A DNA stretch of 64,000 bases, from the NCBI RefSeq assembly GCF_000224145.3, contig NC_020169.2:3368957-3432956 (forward strand), written 5' to 3'. Under the pieces are notes generated by a model. That model saw only the letters and a list, made by a program, of their open reading frames with translations, searched no databases and had not been told where the DNA came from. Shown here piece after piece: positions 1 through 12,500 of this stretch. The stretch's first letter is position 1, and every line of letters starts with the position of its first letter. The stretch comes from Ciona intestinalis (taxonomy: Eukaryota > Chordata > Ascidiacea > Phlebobranchia > Cionidae). The translations under genes were made by a program, and so were the position numbers.

Positions 1-3000
1 ATCTCCGATAGCCAATGTCACTGCTTTCTTGTTTTTCTTGACCAGTTCCACCACCCTGGCCTTCTGTATAGGTGTAGCCCTACAGCAGATCACTGCTGAA
101 CAATGGGTAGCAAGCTCAAGGAATTTGTGTTTTAAATCTTCATGTAATGCATGTACCTGTAAATACGTGCACAAATCTAACTGAAACTAGAACTGATATA
201 ATTTTAAATAAAGAAACATCCTATAACAATGTTTTATTTATATCGTGGTCCTTCAATACTTTTTATCCAACTTCAAACACAAGTTTTTGAGTAATGTTGG
301 CAATTTGTTTAATCTTTACTTTCATTCTTATGGAGTTTAGTCGTCTTGAAATGTTCATCCACATAACCTTACCAAACTATGGCCATTAATAACTAAGCCG
401 TTGGTTCCAAACACTTTGTTAGTTTCTGCAGAAATCTGATTTTCTCGAACTGGAACAGTTTGCTCCTGTAAAACAATTTAGTAAACCATATCAAAGCATT
501 TTTAGCAGCTAGCAAAGCGTTTCACACAGCAATATGTACTTGACCAAGTTGTTCATTATCAACGAATGAAGGATTCGTTACCCCAAGCGAATGTATCTTC
601 TTTAAAGCATTCTCGATCTCATTTTCAACCTGAAATAACAATTTTCTATATACCACTGAATCACTATACAGAAATGTACAGATAGATTACTAAAATATAC
701 AACACAAACTTCAGGAAAATGCTTTGCTATGCATCCTACCTCTTCTTCTTCGTGTTTTGATATTACAAATACATTTTTCATCTCCTCAGTAAGCATGTTG
801 CATGAGTACCCAATGTTAACAGCAGTCTCCTGCTTATCGCCAGTCAGAACCCAAATCTTAATGTTGGCATTGGACAAGTTTGCTATCGTCTCTGGTACAC
901 CATCCTACAATTCCATACAACACAAATATTTTGTAATTCAAATCATAAACAAAAATTATTTTCTGTAGCCTGACTTCAAAAAGTACCGATCAATTACATA
1001 TTATTTTGTAATGAATTCAAGGTACCTGTAACTTGTCTTCAATAGCAGTCGCACCAAGCAAATCCAAGTCTCTTTCTATCTCCTCATACACAGCAGAAAG
1101 TTTATCTTCTCTGTCTTCCAATGCTGTGCTTGCTTTAAAGTGAGCGTCCTTCCATACTGAGAGCAATGCAAAGAAACGTGAAAGATTTTTTAAAACGACC
1201 CGAAAAGCACATTAACTATAAATAATTTTTTCCTAGTAGCTTTGTAAAATAAAGTGATCAAATACAAAATTTAACATTAAAGCTACGAACCACAACATGC
1301 ACTGACCATCATATTCTTCTGCACTGATTTCTTTTTTTGCCAAACATAAAGTTCTCAGGCCAGCTCTTGCAAAGCTCTATAATGAAAGCTAAAGTTACAT
1401 TGTTTAATATGCAAAACATACATCTTACATCCAAATGCCTCTCAGTTTTTGAAATCAAATTCTGGTCACAATTATGAGAAAGTCTTTGCAAGATGGCAGA
1501 GTCAGCACCTTTGCAGTACAACACCAATTTATCTGAAATATAATCAATGTAAACCAAACTGATGAAGTTGTATGAAATATTACTTACCATCTGTGTTTGT
1601 TACAATAACAGACATTCGCTTTCGAACATTGTCAAAATCTAACATTGCCATGATTTTATATTCCACAGGCTTTCCTAAACGAAAACAGAACTTTTACAAA
1701 ATTGTTATAAATGAATCATAACTAATTAAAGCAGTGTAGCCAAGACAAGGCTTACCCATTTCAATTATAGTGAGAGAGTCATATTTTTTTGATTTATAGA
1801 CAAATCCAAAATTTCTGGCAGCCGACACAAGAGCTGCTTCATCTGGTGATTGTGCCCGATATAACAAGCTGTCTAAAAGGAAAAAGTTTTTAGTTATTTG
1901 TAATTTTTTTTACACTTGTAAAATTGACTTTTTAAGCAAGTGACACGCTGCCAAACAGTAATAAACTAAAAGTTTAATAAGCATCGTATAGCATGAAAGT
2001 AGAAGATATTTTTAAATATGTTAAAGACGTTGCAAAAATTTAGCCTACACCATATTTTATTCAGCATATTGTGTATAGTTACCAGTATCAGTTTCTTCAA
2101 TCATTACAGAATGGCAAATAGAGAGAAGTCGGAAAAACTCTTCACATGATTTGTGACCAGATGTGATTTTATTCACAAGTGACTGATCATGAAATCTGAA
2201 TGTTGGTTCGGCATAATCGTTGTATGATAAATCCACAGTGGGCAAAGTCTAAAGAAAGTAAATATGGTAAAAATACCCTACAGAAAACAATTTTACAAAG
2301 TTATTAGAATCAGTTAAAATTAGCTGTTTATTTACCTCATCATCCATTACCATCATGCCATCACTATTAAAAATATCCCCATATCGTTTTCCCGCAATTG
2401 AACATTTATTAAATTTCATGACATTTTGAGTCAGAGTACCAGTTTTGTCAGAAAATATGTATTCCACTTGACCAAGTTCCTAAAGGATAAAAAACACAAA
2501 ATTAATTGTTGATTTGCTGAAAATAAGTAATATGTTTCCTAGTTTACCTCATTTAAAGTCGTAGTTCTTGCAATTGCTGGTAAATTTTTCTTTCGATAAT
2601 ACATTAAACGGTCCCAGTCAATAAAATAGCTTTGTGTAAGACGAATGAATTCCACGCTAAAGGTAATTAAGCATATAAATGTTCAGTTCTTTACATTATT
2701 TTTATTTACCCACCTTACATACAGAGAGATAGGCACCAGTGTATTAAGACTGATAATGTACGACCAGAACATTAAGAATCCAGACATTGTCGGATCTTGA
2801 GAAAAAGATTCCCAAGGCAAATAATCTTGGAACTTCTGCTTATTGAAATTTAATTTAATACTAATTAACACTAACATAGAACAAAACTTACGACACCAAT
2901 ATCAGATTCCCATACGCTGTTAAGTATTGCACACAATGTGGCAAGTGAGAAAAGAGCAGCAAATATCTGTAAAGGGAAGACATGTGAATATATTCTTATG

Positions 3001-5338
3001 GAAATACTGTATATTTATTTAGTAAATACAAGCATGAGAAAAAAATAAAAAAGGATACAATAACTTACAAACGTATATAATAAATAACACTTTTTTGGTT
3101 AACTGACTATGAACACTGTATATATATACATAGTAAAAATACGCACCAGCCAAACCAACTTGTTCATAAACCTTTCGATACGGGTTCTCTTTAAAATTCT
3201 TCTACCTAAAACACATATTGTGAAAACTTACACCATCTGTAACTTTTATTAGGTGAAATTCAATTTTTGCTAAAATGGACAATTAACATACTGCAATACA
3301 TTACCTGTATTCTGCATCAACTTTGTGTCTGAACCGGTAAAAATAACCAGACCAAAGCACCAGTCTGTGTTCCTTAGATTGCACCCCCTGAGTAAGATTT
3401 TCTCATTGTCTATGGGGATGGTTTCGTTATTTAATTCCAGATTTCCAGTAAATTTGTGGAGTAGGTTGTTTGGTGCTTCACACTCTATTTTGCCTATAAA
3501 ACACAAGGTTAATTAAGTTGGGCGTTTAGTTGGTCATTTTTTTAAAGTAGTTGTATATGTTGTTGTTATACAAGTTTGAAAGCTTGAAAAAGAATAGGTA
3601 ATCCCAAACATATTTTTTCATTTTTTTAGGAAATATTTAACAAAACTTAAATTTTGAATTCTTACATTAATGTTTAAATTGGAACACACTGGTTTAAACT
3701 TACCTTTGAAATTAGAAAGTGAATTGAGATCATCTCTCAGTCCCCCGGTTTCTGTTAGAGCTTGTCGAACTTTTAGATTTGTTTCTCTGAAATGCAATAT
3801 TAGATTTAAATAAAGTAATTGTAGTGTGATTACTATAGTGTCTCAACATGTAATATGGTTTAAACCTTGTCAACCTGTGTGTTGAGGTAATATACCAACT
3901 TTAGGTCCAAGTTTTAAGTTTTCTGGCATGCAACATTTTTAGGACCTCGTCCATAGAGTAAACTTCATAACAATAAAATTCATAACATACTGACAGAGTA
4001 AGGACCAACTTACCCATCCAGCTCAGCAGTTTCAATATAAACAATATTGTGTTCTCCACTGCTTGACAGTAACAGAACATCAGCCTTCATTAAAACAGTG
4101 TGTTACTTAACAGTATCGTTGAAATTTTAATATCATAAAATAACTTACTGGTAAATGTTCATTGTTTCGTATCTGTATAATATCGCCAACATGTAAATTT
4201 GACCAGTGTTCTTTTACCACTCTGTAGATATAGTTTAGTTTTTATTAGATTTCATTTACATTATTTTTTTAACCCTAAAAAAATTGGAAAACTGTGACAA
4301 TACTGAACAGGATAGGTTTATATCAGTGTGATTCATAATATAAATTGTTTTAAAACAAATAACTTACTTTCCATTTTTTAAAACTTGGGACTTTCTGTTG
4401 TTGATGGAGTTATCACTCTGGTGGCGATGCTGAAATTATGTCATATTTTAGTTTCTAAAATGTTGTAATTCCTTCCATCAAGATAATTGTAAAAGGCAAG
4501 AAGCATATTTTGGCATTGTTACATGGTTAAAAACCATTTCGCTTTGCTAAATTTAAAAGCTACTACTTTCAATTCAATTATCGGACTACAGGTATTTACT
4601 AAAATAATAAAGTACTCACAAAATCGTCAACTGCATCTTTTACAGCTGTGATCGCCAACACAATGAGTATAGGTATCAATGTCGTCACAGGATTAAATGA
4701 CGAGACTGCAGGAATGAACTGAAATTGACAGTTTACAGGTAAACACATCATGAGTTTACAATTTATATACTTACAGTCAATACAAGTAAAAAAATGAAAT
4801 AAACGTTGACGACTCTATGAAATTGCTCCCAAAGATTTATAAAAAGGAAATTGTACCATGTGTAATGAGATGTCTTGATTCCATTATCCTAAAACAGAAA
4901 TATAAATTTGAATACCAATACAATTTTACTCATCATGTTTTTAACTGAAATTTAATATTTTTGCTTGAGCTGTTTTATCGCAATTTTGTTTTTATCGACT
5001 GTCGTTTGCTGGTAACTCCTTATTCTTTGTCGTTTTAATTAATTAGATTTTTGCTACTATATTCAAAGAGATAAATAAAAGTTAGGGTATGGCTTCTAGT
5101 GTACAAATCTACACCCATGTTGTAACCCAACACAGAAAAATAAGTGAACATTATTACTTAGGTACAACTTACCACATATTTAAATGCAGAATTATATTCA
5201 TGATCATTTGCTATAAGTTTCCTTTGTTCTTCTGTAAGAACATAGGCATCTTTTAAAAAAAACTTCACAAGCTTTTGTAAAAATACTGTAAAGATTTTTA
5301 CCTATTTGCTGGTTTTTGAAGCAATTCCAAGACCTCAT
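1..5338 (-). CDS. ATP8B-like: ATP8B-like P4-ATPase (phospholipid flippase), copy 1, 3' part outside window
   Basis: Type IV P-type ATPases flip phospholipids to the cytoplasmic leaflet, usually with a CDC50 subunit. Minus-strand coding exons: 5302-5338, 5173-5231, 4775-4888, 4620-4718, 4368-4429, 4149-4221, 4014-4084, 3704-3786, 3305-3493, 3147-3205, 2892-2966, 2714-2835, 2548-2656, 2336-2479, 2083-2248, 1756-1872, 1588-1674, 1429-1532, 1307-1376, 1026-1156, 740-904, 540-629, 373-465 and 1-156 (cut by the window edge): 825 residues. The actuator DGET motif spans the junction near residue 171. The phosphorylation site [12 protein letters not shown] has Asp395, and VPISLYVS (M4) and KIWVLTGDK are present. 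The start exon is chosen because its 37 nt, phase and position match copy 2 and the ATG has CCACCA upstream. '[12 protein letters not shown]'-type sequence around the D-loop points to class 1a ATP8B rather than ATP8A. The C-terminal third lies left of the window. Confidence 0.9.
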
Positions 5339-6539
5339 TGGTGGAAAATATTTGTGACAAAGTAAAAAAACAACAGAAAAAGTTTACTCTGCTCGACAAA
5401 TAATCCAATAATTTTTTAGCTGATTTTATTGACGGATTAGACAAGTGCATACATTTTTGGCATAAATAAGGTTCATAAGATATATCACATATAGTTAGAT
5501 TATACAATACAACTGATAGGAGATAGCTACTTGAAATTACATAGAGAAAAACAGAGTTATATTCACACTTACAACCTTCCTAAACTTGCTTAGATAAATT
5601 AGTACACCATACTACGTATAATAGTTCATTTCTAATAAGATATGCAACTCTATGGAACAAAGTTTGAAACTTGGCTGAAGCTTACAATGTACATTGTCAT
5701 AGTTTGCTTTTAAAGGACCACAAGCAAGGCAGGCATATGTATATAGGTGGGTCAGCTTATTGCTTGCTTAGAGTTAATAATTAACTAGGCTTTTTACCAT
5801 CTCGTGAGGTTGGGATAAATTATTACGACACTGTTTACTTACAATAGATGTGATTAACGCTTTGTAGTTAAATGTACTTAACTTGTTAATTTCCACTTGA
5901 GGTAAAGGCTTTATATGTTAGGGGTTAAGTGTTCATTTTTTAGAAATGTTACATTAAACGAAAATGCGAAAAAAATTAAAAACGTTTTTTGAATATTAGA
6001 ATTGATTGTTGCTTGGAATTAAATAGCGTTTAGTGCATACATTGTGCTCATTTAACACACAAAGTGCAATTACAGGATTAAACAAAACAGCAATAGGAAA
6101 AAGGTAACATTTGATTTTACGATTGTTATTCATTATTTGCCTTTGAATGAAGACACATTTTGAAACTTGTTAAGTCATGTATAAGGTAGTACGGGAACAG
6201 GATGGTTACACTGGAAATAATTATTGGGCCTAAAATTCTATGAGAAAGTGGTTTTTAACCTGTTTTTGATGTAGCTGCTTTAGATACAAGTCACCCTATC
6301 AAAAAGTTATGAAGGGATAATGTATTGCTGGAATTGACAACCTGGGCAAACACCACTGCTCAGTTCAACGCATTTATCATTTGAGTTTAGTGTTAGACTG
6401 AACTGAAAGACACATGCGATAGTGCAAAGAGAGACAGATTTAAAAGGCCAATCCCTACAACTGTTATGATTCAGACCATCAAACCACTAAAAAATAAGGC
6501 CACTGTACATAATAAGCATTATTGATAAGAACGTGTTTA
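5339..6539. other. Spacer between tandem ATP8B genes
   Basis: About 1.2 kb of AT-rich sequence between the start codon of copy 1 and the stop codon of copy 2, both on the minus strand. It must hold the 3' UTR of copy 2 and the promoter of copy 1. I see no further ORF, RNA gene or named repeat here. Confidence 0.6.
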
Positions 6540-9500
6540 TCATACTGGGAGTTGTCTGTATAGTTCAGTGTTTGTAGAAACTCCGTTGGTGGGTGGAGGT
6601 TGGGAAGATGACTGAGGAGGAGAAGTCTCTTCTGGTTTGCTCCTCCCCGGTTGAGGATGGTAGCTTTTCCTCCGCATGCTCATCCTCCCAGTAGTGATGA
6701 GATCCCCGAATCCTCGTTCGTGGGAAAACGCGTACCCGGATCTTGGTCTTGATCCTCGTCTCTGTAGTTGGAAGGTGGATCGGATCTTCTCGGTGATCGC
6801 GTGAAGACTCTCAGCAGCCTTCATCTTCCTCTGTCGAGCTTTCTTTTCCTCGTCAAGTTGCAACTTCATGATCTATCAGGGAAAAATAAAAATGCTTAAA
6901 AATTGACCAAGTAACATTAAAAAGTAATAGGTAGTGAGAAATGCGGGGGAATGGGCGAACTCAGGCCTAAACTTTATGGCCTATGACAAGCATTGAAAAA
7001 TAGTCCTTTTTCTGCATCGTTATATGTAGTTCAGCAAAACAAACAAATTTAAAAAAAAATGAGCACCATTAATAGCAAATATAAAAAACACAGAGCGTTC
7101 TAGACAAGAATGTGAAAATTGCCTTGGTAGATCGAAAAACATTAATTTTCTCACCTTCTCTGTGTAAGTTGGCCATAGTATGGTACATAACACTCTGCTT
7201 GCAAGTACTGGTAGTATACATATGGCACACACAAGGAACATGGTAAACCATAGGGATGCAAGTTGGTAGGAATTTCTTGCAACTCCTGTGGGTAGGGTAG
7301 GGTATTAATTATAACATATGTTGAAAAAAAATTGTAAATATTTTCAAATTTTTCTAATTACAGATATAGTAGGTTGGGGTGGCTCATGTTTTTATTCTGT
7401 ATTAATGTTCCAATTTCGTGGTAAATGGGAGAATATTTACAGAATTATATGACTTCAAACGAGCGCTGTTGGTTGTTAAAAACACAATGGTATCCACCTA
7501 CAGTAATATATATATATTCTTAAATTGCTTTGTAAAAATATTTAAACGGAAAAATATGACTTTCAAAATTCATCCTTTAAAATAATGTTTTTTTTTTGTG
7601 AAGATTCAATTGATTGTAACTTACCAATAAACTGAAATGTTGTTGAAAGTTGGAATAGTCCGTCACTGTACATTGCAAATGTAAGGAGGAAGTAGATAAA
7701 TATGCTTCCCCATGTAAAGAAATGATTGACAGGTGTCCAATATGAAGTGTCTAAGGCAACCTGTGGTGAAAAAGATTGAACTGAAAATAGAAATCTTAAT
7801 TTAATTTGAAGATATATTTTTAGTAATTTGTAATGAACAAACATATCCAAAAGTATGGGGGGAGGACCAATTTTTAACCTACTCTGGCCCTAATATTTTT
7901 TATTTTATTGGGTAGATCAAAGGCCCTGAATAAATGCCACTGAAAAACATTGCCTTTACAGCTTATTCGCAAACATTTACACTTTTTGCAATCTAATTAC
8001 CCCTGCAACTAGAATAAAAATGCTGTTTGTCAAAAAAAAAAATTGCACATTTTTTTTTAAGTTGCACATTTTTTNNNNNNNNNNNNNNNNNNNNNNNNNN
8101 NNNNNNNNNNNNNNNNNNNNNNNNAACATATGTTGAAAAAAAATTGTAAATATTTTCAAATTTTTCTAATTACAGATATAGTAGGTTGGGGTGGCTCATG
8201 TTTGTATGCTGTATTAATGTTCCAATTTCGTGGTAAATGGGAGAATATTTACAGAATTATATGACTTCAAACGAGCGCTGTTGGTTGTTAAAAACACAAT
8301 GGTATCCACCTACAGTAATATATATATATTCTTAAATTGCTTTGTAAAAATATTTAAACGGAAAAATATGACTTTCAAAATTCATCCTTTAAAATAATGT
8401 TTTTTTTTTGTGAAGATTAAATTGATTGTAACTTACCAATAAACTGAAATGTTGTTGAAAGTTGGAATAGTCCGTCACTGTACATTGCAAATGTAAGGAG
8501 GAAGTAGATAAATATGCTTCCCCATGTAAAGAAATGATTGACAGGTGTCCAATATGAAGTGTCTAAGGCAACCTGTGGTGAAAAAGATTGAACTGAAAAT
8601 AGAAATCCTAATTTAATTTGAAGATATATTTTTAGTAATTTGTAATGAACAAACATATCCAAAAGTATGGGGGGAGGACCAATTTTTAACCTACTCTGGC
8701 CCTAATATTTTTTATTTTATTGGGTAGATCAGTGGTTCCCAAACTTTTTTTTCACCCGGCGCCACTTGAGCTATTCAAAATGTTTGCGGCGCACTTAGCC
8801 AAAGGTCTTAGAAATAAAAACGTATTTTTACAGTTTTATCGTGTATTTTAAGATTAGGCTCGTTTAAGCATATGAAACTTAAGCATATGAAAAGTGTTGT
8901 ACCACAGTCTGGACATGATTATTGCAAACCGAAAGAAATAATTGGCATTGTTACGTAATATACAAATCTACTGTACAGATAGAAATGCGAAAACAAACTT
9001 TTTAAATTTTATTATTGAACAAACACGTTGGATTTTTATATAAAACAACAATTTATATTGCAATAAAATATTAATACAAATCAATTATCTCGACCATGCT
9101 AAATTGGAAATGTTTCTGCAAATTTTCACGGCGCACTTGACGAGTTGCGTCGGCGCACTAGTGCGCCGCGGCGCCCACTTTGGGAACCGCGGGGGTAGAT
9201 CAAAGGCCCTGAATAAATGCCACTGAAAAACATTGCCTTTACAGCTTATTCGCAAACATTTACACTTGTTGCAATGTAATTACCCCTGCAACTAGAATAA
9301 AAATGCTGTTTGTCAAAAAAAAAAGTTGCACATTTTTTTTTAAGTTGCACATTTTTTTAAAGTAGTTATTTTATGACAAGAAAACAAAGAGTCATACAAA
9401 CAGTTTTCAAACCAATTTATTGCAGAAAACTGTTAGAACTTTCACAAAACTCACCTGCAGTGTTACCACTATTATTAAGCATGTTGATATGACAGTAGAG

Positions 9501-12500
9501 ACAGTTTGTAAATTTGTCATATCGGCACCACTGGGAGACATGCCTTCTGCAAATGCTCCGTAGGGAACAAAGAAAAGAACAAGACTTGTCAGAATGCCGC
9601 GTATTATACTGTAAAAAATTTAAGTTAACAAACTGTACCTTACCTCTGAAATGTTTTAGTTACTTTGCTATATTTTTAAAAACAATTTTTAAATTATAGA
9701 CCAAAAGGCAACATTGAAATGTTTTTACCTTTTGAAGAAAATCTTGACATTAAAAAGTTCATTTTTCTGCCCAGGTAAATAGAGTTTTGGAAACTTGATG
9801 CAGTATTTGTCGTTCAAATCCTTCGAGTTTGATGAAATATTATTTAAAAATATAAACTTTTTTGAAAAAACGTTTGTAAAAAAAATGGGTGTAAAAATAT
9901 CTGTTTGCAGTTAACTATGATAATTCATGAAAAAAACTAAGCAATGTAAACACTTGCACAAAGGCTTACATAAAGGCTATATAGTGATTCTGAAAAGTTG
10001 TTTGTCCTTGGGGCTTAGAAGTTTAAAGACAAAAATCAGAGCTGGGTCGAAAAATGTTGAGCACAAATTGTATTTATATAAAATTTTCTAAATAGTTGTT
10101 GGACTTATGTGAACAGGATAGGAATGATTTTTATGAAAGGTATCACAACATTGGACGGACATTTAATAAATGAGTTGAATTCATGCACTTAAATTTATTC
10201 AATGTTAAGTATGTATGTGGATTTTATATGGAAACTTGATAGTAAATCATTTTTTTTATTTTAAATGTATTTATACTTGGGCAAAATTATTTTTTTTAAA
10301 TATTAATTTATTAAAAAAAACACAATTATTTCACATTTAATTTAAAAAAATGTTACATTTAATTAAAAAAATTTTTTTTTTCATTTAAAAATTAAAATAG
10401 AAAAAAAATTACATTTACTTCAAAAAAAATTTTGTTGCTACCGTACCTGGTCAAAAATGGCAAGCATAAATATTGGCATAGATGTGTAGACGATGTTGTA
10501 GAGTGTCACAAACAAATCATCATATGCTGACTGTCACAATGTAAAGATAAGTTGGTTTGAAATGCTACCAGTTATAACAGTTATACAAGCAAATGAGATT
10601 TCTAAATGATTGAACTAGGAAACAAATCTGTGCTTCTCAATTTTTGGTAACAACCCAAAATTGGAATAATTTTTTAGGGGGGTCACTAAATTAGTGAATA
10701 TGAGTTAATACAGTGTCTAACTGTTACTCTGATATTTAAATCACTTTTTGTCTATGTTTACAAAAGTTTCACATTTTAGCCTCGAAAATTGGTTAGCCAA
10801 ATTTTTGCCAATACATTATATATAATATTTGGGTCGTGTTGCAAAAAGGTTGAAAAGCACTTGCCAAAACACACAACATATATCCAAAGTCATTGTACTA
10901 ACATGATGGTCAATAGACTTTGGCTGTACAAATGACATTTTGTATGAAAAAAGACAGATTTTGTGAGACAAACATGAAGTGCTATATGAGGTACTACAGC
11001 ATGATGTGTAGCTTGGGTGAGTTTTGTGCTGATACCTGATAGAAGACTGCTATGCACATCACTGGTAGTGAGGTATATGCTACATTGTACAAGCCTACGA
11101 ATTGGCTGTCGTATATTGTCTGTTGGTTGGTTATTGTCAATAGATTACGATGTGTCTTTTATATAGATTTTTTAATGTTGCAAAGCAACATTAAATCTAA
11201 AAGCACTGTATAGCAATTTTTTTAAAAAAATGCCATTTTTTGCTAATTTTGCTAAAAAAACATTATTTCTGAAAAATAATGCCTAAAAATTTCACATTTG
11301 TGGGATTTTCTGCAAATTTTAACTTTAAATATAAATTGTTGGGTATGTAATCTCACCTGAGCAGTTAGACCGTTAAAGAAACCAAACCAAAAGTGTACAA
11401 GGGTGAAGGCAAAGTTTTTGTAGAAAAAATAACCGAAAAATTTGCACATTCTCATGTAAGACCAGCGACCATGCACAAGAAGTAACCTCTCGAGGTACCT
11501 AAGTCATGTGCGGAAAATTGTTAATACATAATTTTTTTTTTAATAAAAAATGCTTTACCTAAAAAAACATTAAAAAGAAAATAATAAAAAATTTATTAAA
11601 ATCTAAGAAAAATTAAAATAATTTTTGTGTCATTTTAAAAATATGAAATATTTTTTTAATCAATTAAATTGATACCTGAATTGGCCAAACGCAAAGTCAG
11701 CAGACAAGACAGCTTGTGTGCCTTCTTCACCGCTTATACCAACACCAATGTGAGCAGCTGTGATGTAGATACTTGTTAAACTAACCCAGTTATATTTGCT
11801 AATATAATGTATTGAAAGTTAGACCTATGTTCTGATAACTTTCATACATTAGGCTTACATGACGACTTTGTAAATATTATGTACAACATAAATACAAGAT
11901 TATAATAACATGTTTCGTAAATTCCCTAAACAAAATGTAAATTCTAACATATTCACACAGTAGTACAGTAGTATAGATTTAGTTTAAAATATGCCTTAAA
12001 ACAAAACACAAACGAATGCATAACAAAAACTTTTTACAAAATTTTACTTTTTTTAAATATCAACACTTTTATGTAGTTTAATCCTTTGATTTTAACTAAA
12101 TAAGTATTATTTTTTATTCAATTCATAAACTATACAAATAGCGTAAGTTATCCAAGCTATCCCCACTCTTAAGATATCAATATACCATGAGTGTGTGTAA
12201 AGATGATAGTTGTTTTAGGTAAACATCATAATGTGGCTGCAGATATCAACATAACTTAAGTTTCTTAGAGTTAAACTTCTCACCTTTAATCATACTGACA
12301 TCATTTGCACCATCTCCGATAGCCAGTGTCACCGCTTTCTTGTTTTTCTTGACCAGTTCCACCACCTTAGCTTTCTGTAACGGAGTAACTCTACAGCAGA
12401 TCACGGAAGTGCATAGAGAAGCCAGGTCAAGGAATTTCAACTCGAGTTCTTCATTTAATGCGTGAACCTGTTAGAAAAATGGTTTTCAATTAAAAATATG

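Noticed and set aside
7625-7760. Second mutually exclusive exon pair (7625-7760 and 8437-8572)
   Set aside because: Exons and introns are practically identical and an N gap lies between them, so haplotype duplication is more likely than functional alternatives.
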